Part shown: positions 24,301 through 36,300 of the stretch, one piece after another | Layout: the number at the start of each line of letters is the position of its first letter | How positions within the stretch are numbered: the stretch's first letter is position 1 | Assembly: GCF_023065955.2 (NCBI RefSeq) | Contig: NC_079873.1 | Location: 11,546,566-11,610,565, forward strand | Source: Ursus arctos | Lineage: Eukaryota > Chordata > Mammalia > Carnivora > Ursidae | Length of the DNA stretch: 64,000 nt | Direction: 5' to 3' | Program-made: the position numbers and the translations under genes | The notes under the pieces: model-generated | What the model was told of the DNA's origin: nothing | Seen by the model: the letters and a program-made list of their open reading frames with translations, nothing else | Database searches by the model: none

Positions 24301-27300
24301 AGCTGGGAGTCTGCTTGTCCCTCTTCCTCTGCCCCTCCCCCTGCTCATTTTCTTTAAAATCTTTAAAAAAAAAAAAAAGAAACAACAAAAGCTATTTCTC
24401 CACAGTGCCACGATAGCCCCTGTTAAATTGGAACGTCAAACAGGAGATGCTAAGGTGGCAGAGACAGACAAGGACAGGGCACAATGTGTGTGAATTCATA
24501 CAGTCTAGGGATTTCCGACCGATTTACATTTTTACTGAAAAATATCGGGTGGGGCTGGTTTGATTTGACTTGTTTTTACTGAGAATCATCCTCATCCTCA
24601 GTCCCAAAGCCGTCTAATTTGACTTCCTAAGTTTCTCAGTTCAGGTCAGCAAACATTTATTGACCACCTATTAGGCGCCAGTGTTTCTGAAGCAAAGGCG
24701 GGTTAAGACAATCGCCTCTCCGGAATCGGTTGAATTCTATCAGGGAAGACCCACACAAACGGAGATCATTTTGACACGATACTAAGTGCTTTAGATCACT
24801 CTAAGAGCAAGACAAAAGAGAGGACAGACGAGAGCTATTTCGGAAGTAAAATGAGCAGGATGCGGGGATTCATTAGTGGGGGAGAGGGAAGATCAGGCCG
24901 AGCCCAGGTTTGGAAGGTGGGAAAGCACGAGTACGTTTCGCGGGGGCTCTGAGACTGGACGGGCCGGAGGAGGGGCCGGTCCCCCACGAAGAACATCATA
25001 AGCAGCGTTTCAGATGCACTGAGTTTGAGGCACCCACAGGGCTGCCAATTTTGAGGAATTTTCTACTGATCGACCAACTTTCTTTGATTCTCTTCTTCTG
25101 ATTTAAATGTTAAATAATACAGTATCGACTGTTCCCTCATAAGACTGCCAAAACCAAGGGACCGTGTCTTACTCTTTCTTTCTCCTCCACAAAACCTCCC
25201 AGCTTCGTACCAGCACACACTCCTCTACAAAAGGATGCTGTTTGCTCTTTTCCACCAACAGAAGGAAAGGGCCCTCTGGGGTGCCTGGCGGGGGGCGGGG
25301 AGGGCGCAGTCAGTTAAGAGTCCGACTCTTGGTTTTGGCTCAGGTCACGGTCTCAGGGTCGTGAGATCGAACCCCACATCGCACTCAGCGCGGAGTCGGC
25401 TTGGGTTTTTCTTTTTCCCTCTCCCTCTGCCCCTCCCCCCACCTAAAATCAATCAATCTTAAAAAAAAAGGAAATGGCCCACACCCAACCTCACCCTTAT
25501 CATTACACGTGAGCTAAGTAGTAACGTAAGGAAGCGCTACCTAATAAAAATGCATGACCACTGTGGCATCGGGAACATCGCTTTTGCCCAAGAAAGACTT
25601 TCATATTCAGTTCTACGTGTAGAAACCCAACTTCCACATAAAATGCAAAGAAAATCTCCCATAAGCACTTAAAAATGTTGCAGCTCAAGAAACAACACAA
25701 GGACCGAAATTAAAAACCAAAATTAGCAACAAAATGATAGCTTGCAACTAAATAAATGTCACTGAGATTTTCAAAAGTTTTAATTTTACAATTCCGTTGT
25801 GATATCGGTGTTACAACACAGCAGCTCAGCCACTCCTTAGCCTTGAACTGAGGGTACTGGGTGATGTAGGGCAGCGTGGAATCACCTTATTGTATACCTG
25901 AAACTAATATAATGCTGTATGTTAACTACACTGGGGTTAAAGATAATATAAAAATAAAATAAATATACAAAAGAAAAAGAGAAATAAAGGTAGAATTTCA
26001 AAAGAAGATAAAGTTAATTCTGTTGGATTTTTTTCAATGTATTATTTACTAAAAGCTCATGTGATGATTTTGCTCAATGAAAATAATTGTTGGTTTAGGG
26101 TGTTGCATTAAGAGTGTTTCTGTTGTTGTTCGTTTAAATTGTGTTCTTTTTAATGTTTCCCAATCAATGTCCCAAGATCGGTTTTCAAATAAGTTCGGTT
26201 CCAGTTGATCTTTTGAAACTCAGCATCACAATTTTCAAAGATTCTTGTGAATTACCTCATTGGAATGTTCGCCCAGGGGCACAGAGGCTGGAGAGGGGAG
26301 GGACCCGCAGTGTGTGGGTGGCTCAGGAATGTGCACGCAGACAGGGCCAGACCCGCCTACACCCCCAGGGGTGTAGTAGTCTGGAAGGTAGCATCTCTGT
26401 AGACGCTAGCAGGTGCAGCTGGGCAGACAGAGCCGCGGGGTGGGGGTGGGGTACTCACGTGCGCACCATTTTCCAATAAGGCTTTAGCGCAGGCTACGTG
26501 GCCTCCAAGGCACGCCTCGTGGAGCGAAGAGACCCGGTTAATGGTCACGAGGTTCACGTTGACGCCCTAGAATTTGAAAAGAAGGGGTTAAAGGCTGCAT
26601 TAGCAATAGTAAGGGAAGCAACTCCTGGACTGGAGAGTACAAAGGCAAGTGGACAGGGCTCCTGGGATCCATGAGCCATGAGCCGTGAGCCGCAGTAGCA
26701 GCATTGCCAGGGAGGGGGGAGGGGGGGCACGCAACTCCGCTGCGTGGAGCGCGCTCTGCAGGACCAGCGTCTAGGGGCCGGCGGCTTCTCCCAACCCTCA
26801 TCTCCTTACCCAGGCCCAGCACGTCCCCCTCCTCTTCCTGCAACGCTCCACCTTCCTCCATGTGACAGATGACAAGATCAACTGACTTCAAGCCCTGATT
26901 TTCACAACTTGGCCCTTACCATCCCTCCCCCCGCCCCATGATTACCACTTTCTGTCTGGGAAATGAGTTAGGTCCCTGCCGGTCCCTCCGAGCGGAGTTC
27001 TGCTCCTGATTTCCTGCCTCCTCACTGGCCCGTTGAAAGCTTCCAAAACCTAGTGTGTGACCCTGAACCCCAAACCCCCACCTAAGTTGCCAGACCTCCC
27101 TGGTGCTGAGGGCATCCCTGCTGTGGCCAGCCGCTGGGACTGCCCACGACTGCGGGTCCCTTCATCTTAGGGCCTATGCCTCCTTGGTCCTGTCCACTCT
27201 TGTGTCCTGAATATGGCGTCACTACTCTAGAGCCGTGCTACAGATTTCAAATTGGGTATTTAATACAATTAGAAAAATCTTGTCCTTTTCCTATATATGA

Positions 27301-30300
27301 TTTCCTTTAAAAAAAAAAAAAAAAAAGATAAACAGGCTAGTCCACAAGGTGGCAGCAGTGCACTAGAAAAAAAATTGCATCTGGCACACGTTCTCAGAAT
27401 CCCTGCGTCTCTGCGCATGTAATGCTGGACGGGCCTGAAAGACCATCTAGAGTGAATCACCTCCATTGTGCACGAGGAAAGAGAGACGCAGACAATTCCA
27501 ATTATTAATAAGACTTAAGGCTCCCTAGCGGTGGATGACAGCCAGCCTGAGAGTTAGGAGCTCCTGATTCCTGGTTTAATGTTTTACTCCACCACGATGT
27601 ATGTGAAATAGAGTAAAAAATAGAATAATACATTTTTCACTAGGGTGTAAGGGTGAGGAAGTGGGCATGCGCTGAGAAAAAGTTGAACTTTTCTCCGAAG
27701 AACGCTCCTCACACATTTAAGCACACTGGTTTATAGAAACCAACATGCTTATGGAGTATAGTTAAAGGGGGGTGCCTGGGTGGCTCAGTTGGTTAAGCGA
27801 CTGCCTTCGGCTCAGGTCATGATCCCAGAGTCCCAGGATCGAGCCCTGCATCAAGCTCCCTGCTCAGCGGGGAGTCTGCTTCTCCCTCTGACCCTCTCCC
27901 CTCTCATGCTCTCTCTCCCTCTCTCTCTCTCTCAAATAAATAAATAAAATCTTTAAATAAATAAAAATAAAGAAGTACTAAAGGCAATGTGGGATCCTGG
28001 ATCAGAGCCTGGGAGAGAAAAAGGAGTCTGTGGGAAAACGGGTGTAATTCCAATAGTCTGTAGTCAACACTATTGTACCAATGTTAATGTCTTAGTTTTG
28101 ACTGAAGTACAGGGTTATATATGATATTAGCACCAGGGGAAGTTGGGTGAAGGGCATGCGGGAACTGTCTGCACTCTCTTCACAACTCTTCTTTAAAATT
28201 ATTCCCAAATTAAAAGTTTATTTAAAAAATACTAATAAGGGGTGCCTGGGTGACTCAGTCGGTTAAGCGTCTGACTCTTGATTTCAGTTCAGGTCTTGAT
28301 CTCAGGGTTGTGAGTTCAAGCCCCATGTTGGGCTCCATGCTAGGTGTAGAGCCTACTTAAAAAAAAAATACTGGGGCGCCTGGGTGGCTCAGATGGTTAA
28401 GCATCTGCCTTCGGCTCAGGTCATGATCCCAGGTCCTGGGATCGAGACCCACGTCAGGCTCCCAGCTCAGCTGGGAGTCTATCTCTCCCTCTCCCTCTGC
28501 CTCTCCCCCTGCTTGTGGTCTCCCGGTCTCTCTCTCTCAAATGAATAAATAAAATCTTTTAAAAAATACTAATAAAAGTGTCGAGGTGGGGGGCTGAAAG
28601 GGAAGAGGTGGATGTAAGACTTTTCACCTTTTAATTTCATTTTAATTTTCAAACTGTGAATATATTACATATTCAAAATAATCAAATCAGATCAAATTTT
28701 AAGTGCTTAGACATAAGCAAGTCATAAAAATCAAGTACAAAATCCATTTGATCATTACTGGCAGTACTGTTTTCCTTTTGTCTCTACTTTCTTAAGAAGT
28801 AACCCAGCTCATAAAAGAGGAAGTAAAAAAAAAAAAAGGCTTGTGTGCATACGTGTGTGTGTGCACACGCACACACACACGCACACACACAGAACCATGC
28901 GTCCAGCTGTTTAAATTCAAAATGGTAAGGAAGCCAGGTTCGGTGGTAGCTAGGATGTGGAAAAAACATGTAATGAATCGCCTCCTCTATACACATGTAG
29001 ACTCTAAAACAAAGTCAGTGGAGCATGTACACTTTCGTTCATTCACTTTACAAATATTTACCAAGCCATTATTCATTGTTCAAGGTGTGAGGGATACAGT
29101 CATCAATAAAAATGAAGTAGCCTTAATAACTAGGACTTTAATGAATCTTCCCAAAGGAGTAAGATTTACCCATGTCAACCTATTGTAATGTTTGCTCCTG
29201 AGATACTGTATCATCCGGGTAGGCAGACTCTAAAATGGCTCCCGGTGATCCCTGATTCCTGGTTTTGGCCCACTGCGTACTTCCTTCCCTTTGAATGTGG
29301 GCTGGATTCACTGACTCACATCTAATGAATAGAATATAGCAGAGGTGATGGGATGTCACTTTGGAGATTAGGTTATGCTAAGACTTCCTTCTTAGGCACT
29401 CTCTCGCACTCTCTCTGGAGGAAGCCAGCTGCCATTTCATGGCACAGCCCTGTGGAGAGGCCTTGTGGCAAGGAGTTGAAGCAGCCAACAAGTCCACAAG
29501 TGAGGGTGGAAGCAGATCCTCCCCCCTCAAGCTGTGAGGCGACTGCAGCCCTAGCTGGTACTTGGCTGCCTGCAAGAGACTCAGAGCCACAAGCACCCAG
29601 CCAGGCTGCTCCTTGGCCCACAGAAGCTGCGAGAATCTCTGCTGGTTGTTTTCAGCCACTGCGTTTTTGGGGTCATTTGTTATGTGGCGGTAACTGACTA
29701 ATGTGGTTTCAGGGCCATTGTTAGGCACGCTGAGAGAGTACGGGGTGTGTTAATGTGAGAAAAATTTGAGGGCATCTGCTGTCCCCCTCACAGGGAAACT
29801 GCCTATGGGGTCAAGGCAGGCCCAGAAGAGGGGGAGGGTGCTGGGCATAAAAAATGAGGATATGTACATGTAGACTGGCTGCACGGGCCCCCGGATGGGG
29901 TGAGCAAGACCTCTGCCACAGCCAAAGCTCCGAAAGCGCGATGCTGATTATGGCGCAAGGGCAAAGGAGCAAGTCTTCGGTTTACTTACCTGTGCAATTA
30001 AAGTTTTAAGGGCCAGTAAGCGCCCCTGGGCGGCAGCTTCATGAAGTGGGGATCGGTCAGCCCAGCAATCTGAAACACATATCGAGCTCAGAGTCAAAGT
30101 CTGGAGTCTTCTTCTGGCTGTTGCATCACACTGCCCACCCACCGTGGGAGGGGTTTGGGGAAGACAAGGGAAGCTCCTACCACACATCAGGCTCTCTCAC
30201 CAGCCCCTTTCAGGGTGACGAGCCACTGAGTGTACGGCCCACTGGTCTAGTGCTGTGCGCGGAGAGGGAGCACAGACCATCTCTCTCACTCTTTGGGGGG

Positions 30301-33300
30301 CAGTTTTCACAAGCAATAGATTTAGTTCAAATACGTATTGCCCAGGACCTGGGTCTGATAGCTCTAAATAAGGCAAAATGAAGGGCAAAGCTGGTCACTG
30401 AGCCTCCCTGCTTTCCCCCTGCCCCCGCCTCCCACCCTCACCTCTACCCTGAAAACTCAACAGCCTGTACCCCACGATGGAGGCTGGAGGATCAGGGGAA
30501 ATGGGATGGTTCTCAATGCCCTAGGTAATTGTCTCGGTTTCATTTTGGTCATGAGGCGTATCTGTTAAAATGATGCAGAATAAGTATGGTTTTTCAGATG
30601 ACACAATCTTCCAAAAATTTCCTGCGGGCAGTTGGGCGTGATGGCTAAGTGCAGAGCCCGTGGGACCACACTGCCTGGGGTCACGTCCGACCTCAACCCC
30701 TTTCTGCCAAGAGGGGCAAGTTACTAAAATTATTTTGACCTCGATTTCGTGACTTGTAAAATGGGAGTCTAGTAATTTGGTATTTAGCAAGTGCTTTGGT
30801 CTCTAAGTAGGCCAATAAAACACATCAATAATGTTAGGTACTCGACAACTTATGATTAGTAAGTACACATGGCAGGGTGAGTATTTTTTTTCCTGTACTC
30901 ACTTGTTAGTAAACAGGCTAACCAGCTTCAAGGGGCATTTGAGAAGTAACCCTCTTTAAACATGCCAAAGGGCAATCATTTGTTTGGGATGAACACCTGT
31001 TCAGTTTGCAAAATTTCAAACATAATCGTGCTCTTCATTCACCCAATAGCATGTAACACAATTTGGATTTCACACAAAGGGTCCATCTTATCAACCTCTT
31101 CTAGGGGATCCGGATGGTGCCAAGAATTTGGACTTTCCTATACCAGCGACCTTGGCAAACACAACCCCGCCAAAGATGGGATTACGAGAGTGTGAAATAA
31201 CTCGAGGCCACAAGGACAGAGTGAACTTCTCCAACAGATGAGAACCCGGGCCATAAACATTTCAGTAGTCCCTCTTCTTATATTGCAATTCAATTTTTAC
31301 CTTCTCTTAACTCTGAGGTTATAAAAAGAGGGAAGGCTAAAATGAACTCCATAGGGTTGGATTGAAATTGGAGTCGTTTGTACAAAAATGTGATTCAATG
31401 TATGTATATTTCTATTTCTATTCATATTTATATTATTTTAACAGGTATTGGAGAAATGGCTAATTTCGGGCCCAGGCCAAGAAAAATACAAGATGGGCCT
31501 TGAATACCTTGCTGGGAAGACAATGAATGATGGGACATGTCAAAAAGACACGGGGCTTCCACTGGTCAAACATGGGATGACCTGAGCATCGAAATTAAAT
31601 ACGGTAGTAGGTGATTATATCCTATCAAATAAAATAGGAATCTCTAAGTCCTCACTGATATAAATTAATATATAAATAGTGAAGAGGAAGCTCTTCCTCA
31701 CAGAACGCCAACTGGGGAACGTAGACGAAATCGTCAAATCCGACTCAAGTTATCTCCCCACAAAATAATTACTAGTTATAAAGGAAACACAGGCCATTTC
31801 ACGGTGAAACAAAATTGTAGATACCACCTTACCCAGGGGATCCAAGTTAACATCAGAAGTGATGGGACAAATATTAGCACAGTGTGCCACGGGATGGACT
31901 GCGATGGGTGACATCATGTGCTGAGGGAATGCAACGAAAAAAACCACACCATAGCTTGTGTAATATTCCTGCTTGAGATGCATAACCCAAATCTAACCCC
32001 GAGGACACTGTGAACCAGCACAACATCCAAAGGCCCGCATGGGATCCTTTTGCTCTCAAGGACATTATTAGGACAGTTGGGTAAATAGGAATGGCGTCTC
32101 TGGGCAAAGAGGAGTGGGAATTCTTTGTACCATTCTTGTAACTTTTCTGTCACTTTGAAATTAGTTCCAAAATTAAAAAGTGTGATACACACACATACAT
32201 AAATTGAAACTAATTTATATATAAATTTATCTATATACACATATAATCACTGCTGTTTTCATATTCCTGGTAGAATGTGTGATGCTTTTATAAGAAAAAC
32301 AGATAACAATTTTAACATGTTAAAAATCTTGTGCTTGTATCTCTACTTGTTCCTGAGTCAGTTAAAAGCTGATGGAGTATTTTGAAATCTCTTCCGACAT
32401 TTATAATTTGCATAAGCTGACAATAATGAGATAATGAATGCATATAATCCTCAATTAGTCAGCCTTGGCTTTCCTCTAATACATCTCCACCTCATTCAAC
32501 ATGAACTGTGTTTCGGACACGTTGCCCTCTTGCCTAATCACTCTTGGAAATGGACACAGGCACTGGGGTTGGAAGGACAGTCTTCATCCACAGAGGGCAA
32601 CTCAGCACCCTGACCAATGTAAGAAGCAAACCCACAGCCACAGCTCGGTTATTCTTTTGTTCCAAGAAGAGCCAGTCAACCCGAGTCACCTGAAGGTATG
32701 CTATAGAAGTGTTTGATTCAAAAATCAAAACAAGGTTTACATGGTAACTTGCTACTGTGAAATTGGAATACTAACATGAAATGGCTTTATTATTTTTAAA
32801 ACTTACCTCCAGGTGGGCTGTGGCATCCCCTTTCCTTCTGAGAAGCAGGAACCTTACCCACATCTTTGTCCTGTTTCTAGTAACTTCTGTCACTCACCAG
32901 TCCCCTAAGACCCACTGCACACATATAATGGAGAGATCTCAAACCTAATGTCGAGTGAAGGAAGTGAGACACAAAAGAGCACGTGCTGTGTGACCCCTTT
33001 CCCTCGCGTACAAAAGGGGCCCAACTCACCTGGGCTGTTATGGGTCAAAAGGACCCCAAGGAGGGACGGGGGCTGACTGGAAGAGCAAGGAGTAGGGGCC
33101 ACGCTAAGAAGACACAGTTTCTTGCTCCTGGGAGCCGACACCTGATCCCATTCGCCTTGTGAAAATTCATGCAGATGTTCGCTTAGAATTTGTGCCCTTG
33201 CCTGTATTTACAAAGTGCTTCAACAAAGAGATTTTCAAACCACTAGTCTCCGGGGCAGTCCACTTTAAACTACAACCTCTGCTCTTCTGCCTTCCCCAGC

Positions 33301-36300
33301 CCAGGGCACGGCCCTCTCCAAGCAGCTGCCGACGGAGGAGTGTTCTCACACGCGTCCCCACCTCCTCCTTCTAGGTGCCAGCTCCCCCAGTGCCTCCGGG
33401 GTGGCGAAAAGAGAAGGGAAGACGTCACCCCGGTTCACTGCAAGAGGAGGCCAGTCTCACTCCTGGTCTCACTGCAGGCTTGCCCTTCCTGCTGGGGCTC
33501 ACTTCCAGGCCCCCTTCCTATGTATTGGCCTTGGGCCGCCTCTCCTAGTGTCCCCTGTCAACGCAGCACCCTCTGACACCCCCGACTCCCACACCACACC
33601 TCGGACGTCATGGCAAGCCTGCGGAGTCTTCTTCCATTCCACCATGAAAGCAGGCGTGGTGAGCCGTCCGGGGCTTGTCTCTCACCACAGGACACCTCTC
33701 CGCTTCTCTTTTCCCATAGGATAGGCCTGGGGGCAGCTCAGCCCAGGGGGGCAGCTCAGCAAGTTGCCTGAGCGGACTTCCACCTTGAGAGGGAAATACC
33801 AAGCTCCCCTCCTGCCAGGGGCCCCTTATCTCAACTTGTATTTCTCCTGGAGCCCCCACCCTTGGCCTTCCAGAGAGGAGGGCGGGGAAGAGACTTGCTT
33901 CACGAATGGGAACACCCCCAAAATGCATGCCAACACATTCACCCCACATGAAGAGATCCCACTTGCAGCAAGTGGCAGAAATAGCACCAAACTCCAAGCT
34001 TTTGTGACTTAGAGAACACACCCTGCTCTAGTGTTTAGAACTACTGGCTTTCAATGCCGCCTCACCTCCAGGCCGATTTACTGGCCCGGGATGCTTAGCT
34101 CTACCCACCGTCTCCCCATACCTAGCATGAAATGAATCCACTTGTTATCACCTTAAAAGCAGAACTCATTTTTGCTTCCCAGCTGGAAACAAAACCACTC
34201 TAAAGGAAGTCACCTTTCCAGTCACACTGTTTTCCAGCACTCGCTTCAAAGGACCTTGAGTTTTCACACAAAACCCTTTCCAGCAACTCTGCCATGGTGG
34301 GCTCTGCTGTTCTCCTCTTCTTACTCCCAACACGCAGTCTCTCACCCTTATCATTCTTGTTTTCAAATTGGAGCTAATTGTGAGAAATGAAGGATAAAAG
34401 TTATTTGGCAGCTAGGGACTTTTTCCATTCCTTTCAGGAAATATCAACTAAGCTCTCCAAAGAAATGAAAGCCCAAGTAGAACTCAACCATTCTCTTCTA
34501 AGGCAGCCTATTTTTAGTCCGTTGGCGGACTGCCTGTGTCACAGGGCTGCAAGCACATTAGGAAGATAGTTTACTGGACAAATATGTGGACTTGTTCCTG
34601 ATGAGGTGTATGGAAAATGTTCAAGTACTTTTTCATCCCCCCGCCTTTGACTTTTTCTCAGAATATGATTTATATCTCTAGTTCTCAGATTCTTTGAATA
34701 ACAATTTCATGACAACTTCTAAAACCACAGATTTCAATAGCAAAATCGGTTCCGAAGGAATATAGTTGTCTGAGGGCCAAGTATTCAAGATAAAACCTAT
34801 TATGACTATTTAAAAGTATATTTTTTCCAATTTTCCCCTTCCTAATTCCAACAAGTATTTAAGGTTACTGGTTTATTATTTTTAAAGAACCACCTAACTG
34901 GTTATAATCTCCGGCGCACATGGAACAATCTTTATTCTCTTTATTCAAGTTCCAAAATTATATGAAGCAATATCTTCTCCTGCAGCATCTATCAAATTAA
35001 AAAATTCAAAAGAACTTTCAATTTCGAACCAAAATCTACGCAAGAGCCTAGCAGAATTAACGGTATTTTAAGTCAAACAAAGGTAATTGACAAAAACCCA
35101 TATTATAGTAATTTCATGGGATACCTAAAATATTATAATTAAATTGAGTTAAAATGCATACTCTCTAGAACACACAGTTCTAATCAGGAGATGCACCGTG
35201 GTCAACGAACATCTTTCTGTAGGGTGTTAGAAAGAAGGTGCCCTTGAGCCCATCAGGAGCAGGAGAGCCGAGCTAAAGGTAGCAGGTGGTGTGGGCAGAG
35301 CCCCTGCTGAGGACTGGCTGTCCAAACTTGGGAAAGCCAGCAGGCACCTGTGAGAGGTCACTACGCAAAGGATGGCTGGGCCAAGGCTTGAGAAGCCAGC
35401 CAGCAAAACTGAGCAAGGGTAGAAAGCTAGGCAGAGGATGAGGCAAGAATGAACCAAAAGCAGGAAAAACCTGTTGGAAGGGGAAGGACAGGAAAAAGGA
35501 GTCAGGATGTTGAGTCACACAGAGGCGTGGCCATCAAATCGAGGTGAGTCTTTTGAATTTAGAACAAGGACAACTGATTCTAAGCGTTAACACTTAGACA
35601 AGAACTAATCTTTTAGATTTGGCTTCACATAAACTTTTTTTTTTTCAAAAAAGAGTGCAATAGTTCCCCAATCTCTTATCTGCAATTGTAAAATCGCCCA
35701 GATTTTGAAAACCAAGTTTTCCCCCAAGTTGGATGCAAACTCCTTTGGCAGCAAAGCATGGTGAGGACTCAGGTTAAGCAATTTATTCTTTTTCATTTGT
35801 ATTTCTGCTTAGTTTAAAATATCAAATATAATACAGAAACAGAAATATCAAAATGTTTGATTATGGGAGTGCTGTGTAATATACACCGTACACACCGTGC
35901 AGTCTTTCCAGTATCCCCGAAACTCCTGAATCCTGAACCACATCTGGCCCAAGGGTCGGGAAAACAGATGAGCAACCTGTAGCTACACTTTATTTTTATC
36001 AAGTTTGATGACCAAGCCCTAGACTAAATATAGCTTCAATTCTGGCCCAATGAGCCAAGGCGGAAAAATCATATACCACGTCTGTCAGGACAAAGTGCCC
36101 ATAGAAATCTCTGTGGGCTGAAGGTGGGTGCTTGAGATGCAGCGCCAAGGGCCAATGACAATGTTTTAAACTTAAATATATATGTATATATAATTGACCA
36201 ATCACACAAAGAAGCCCGAAAAATCAAAAAACCAGCCAACCATAGTTTACCTCAAGTCTGGTAAGTTATCAATAAATGTAATAGTTTAAGCCACAAAGAC

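Larger units (their letters stand above)
23179..26458 (-). other. ASB11: ASB11 intron 3
   Basis: A gt-ag intron. It contains a MIR (about 23455-23690), a 20-bp tandem repeat (23835-23874), SINECs at 24202-24378 and 25275-25468, L2-like text (about 24640-24800) and an L1 3' end (about 25840-25985). Confidence 0.85.
26567..29989 (-). other. ASB11: ASB11 intron 2
   Basis: A gt-ag intron, rich in insertions: SINECs at 27767-27971, 28239-28368 and 28373-28560, an L1M 3' piece (about 28060-28215), a CA repeat near 28856-28890 and an LTR-like repeat (29210-29702). No extra exon was recognised. Confidence 0.85.

Noticed and set aside
29353..29728. Overlapping frames of 114-116 codons on both strands.
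   Set aside because: They lie within an ancient interspersed repeat (29210-29702), not a gene.
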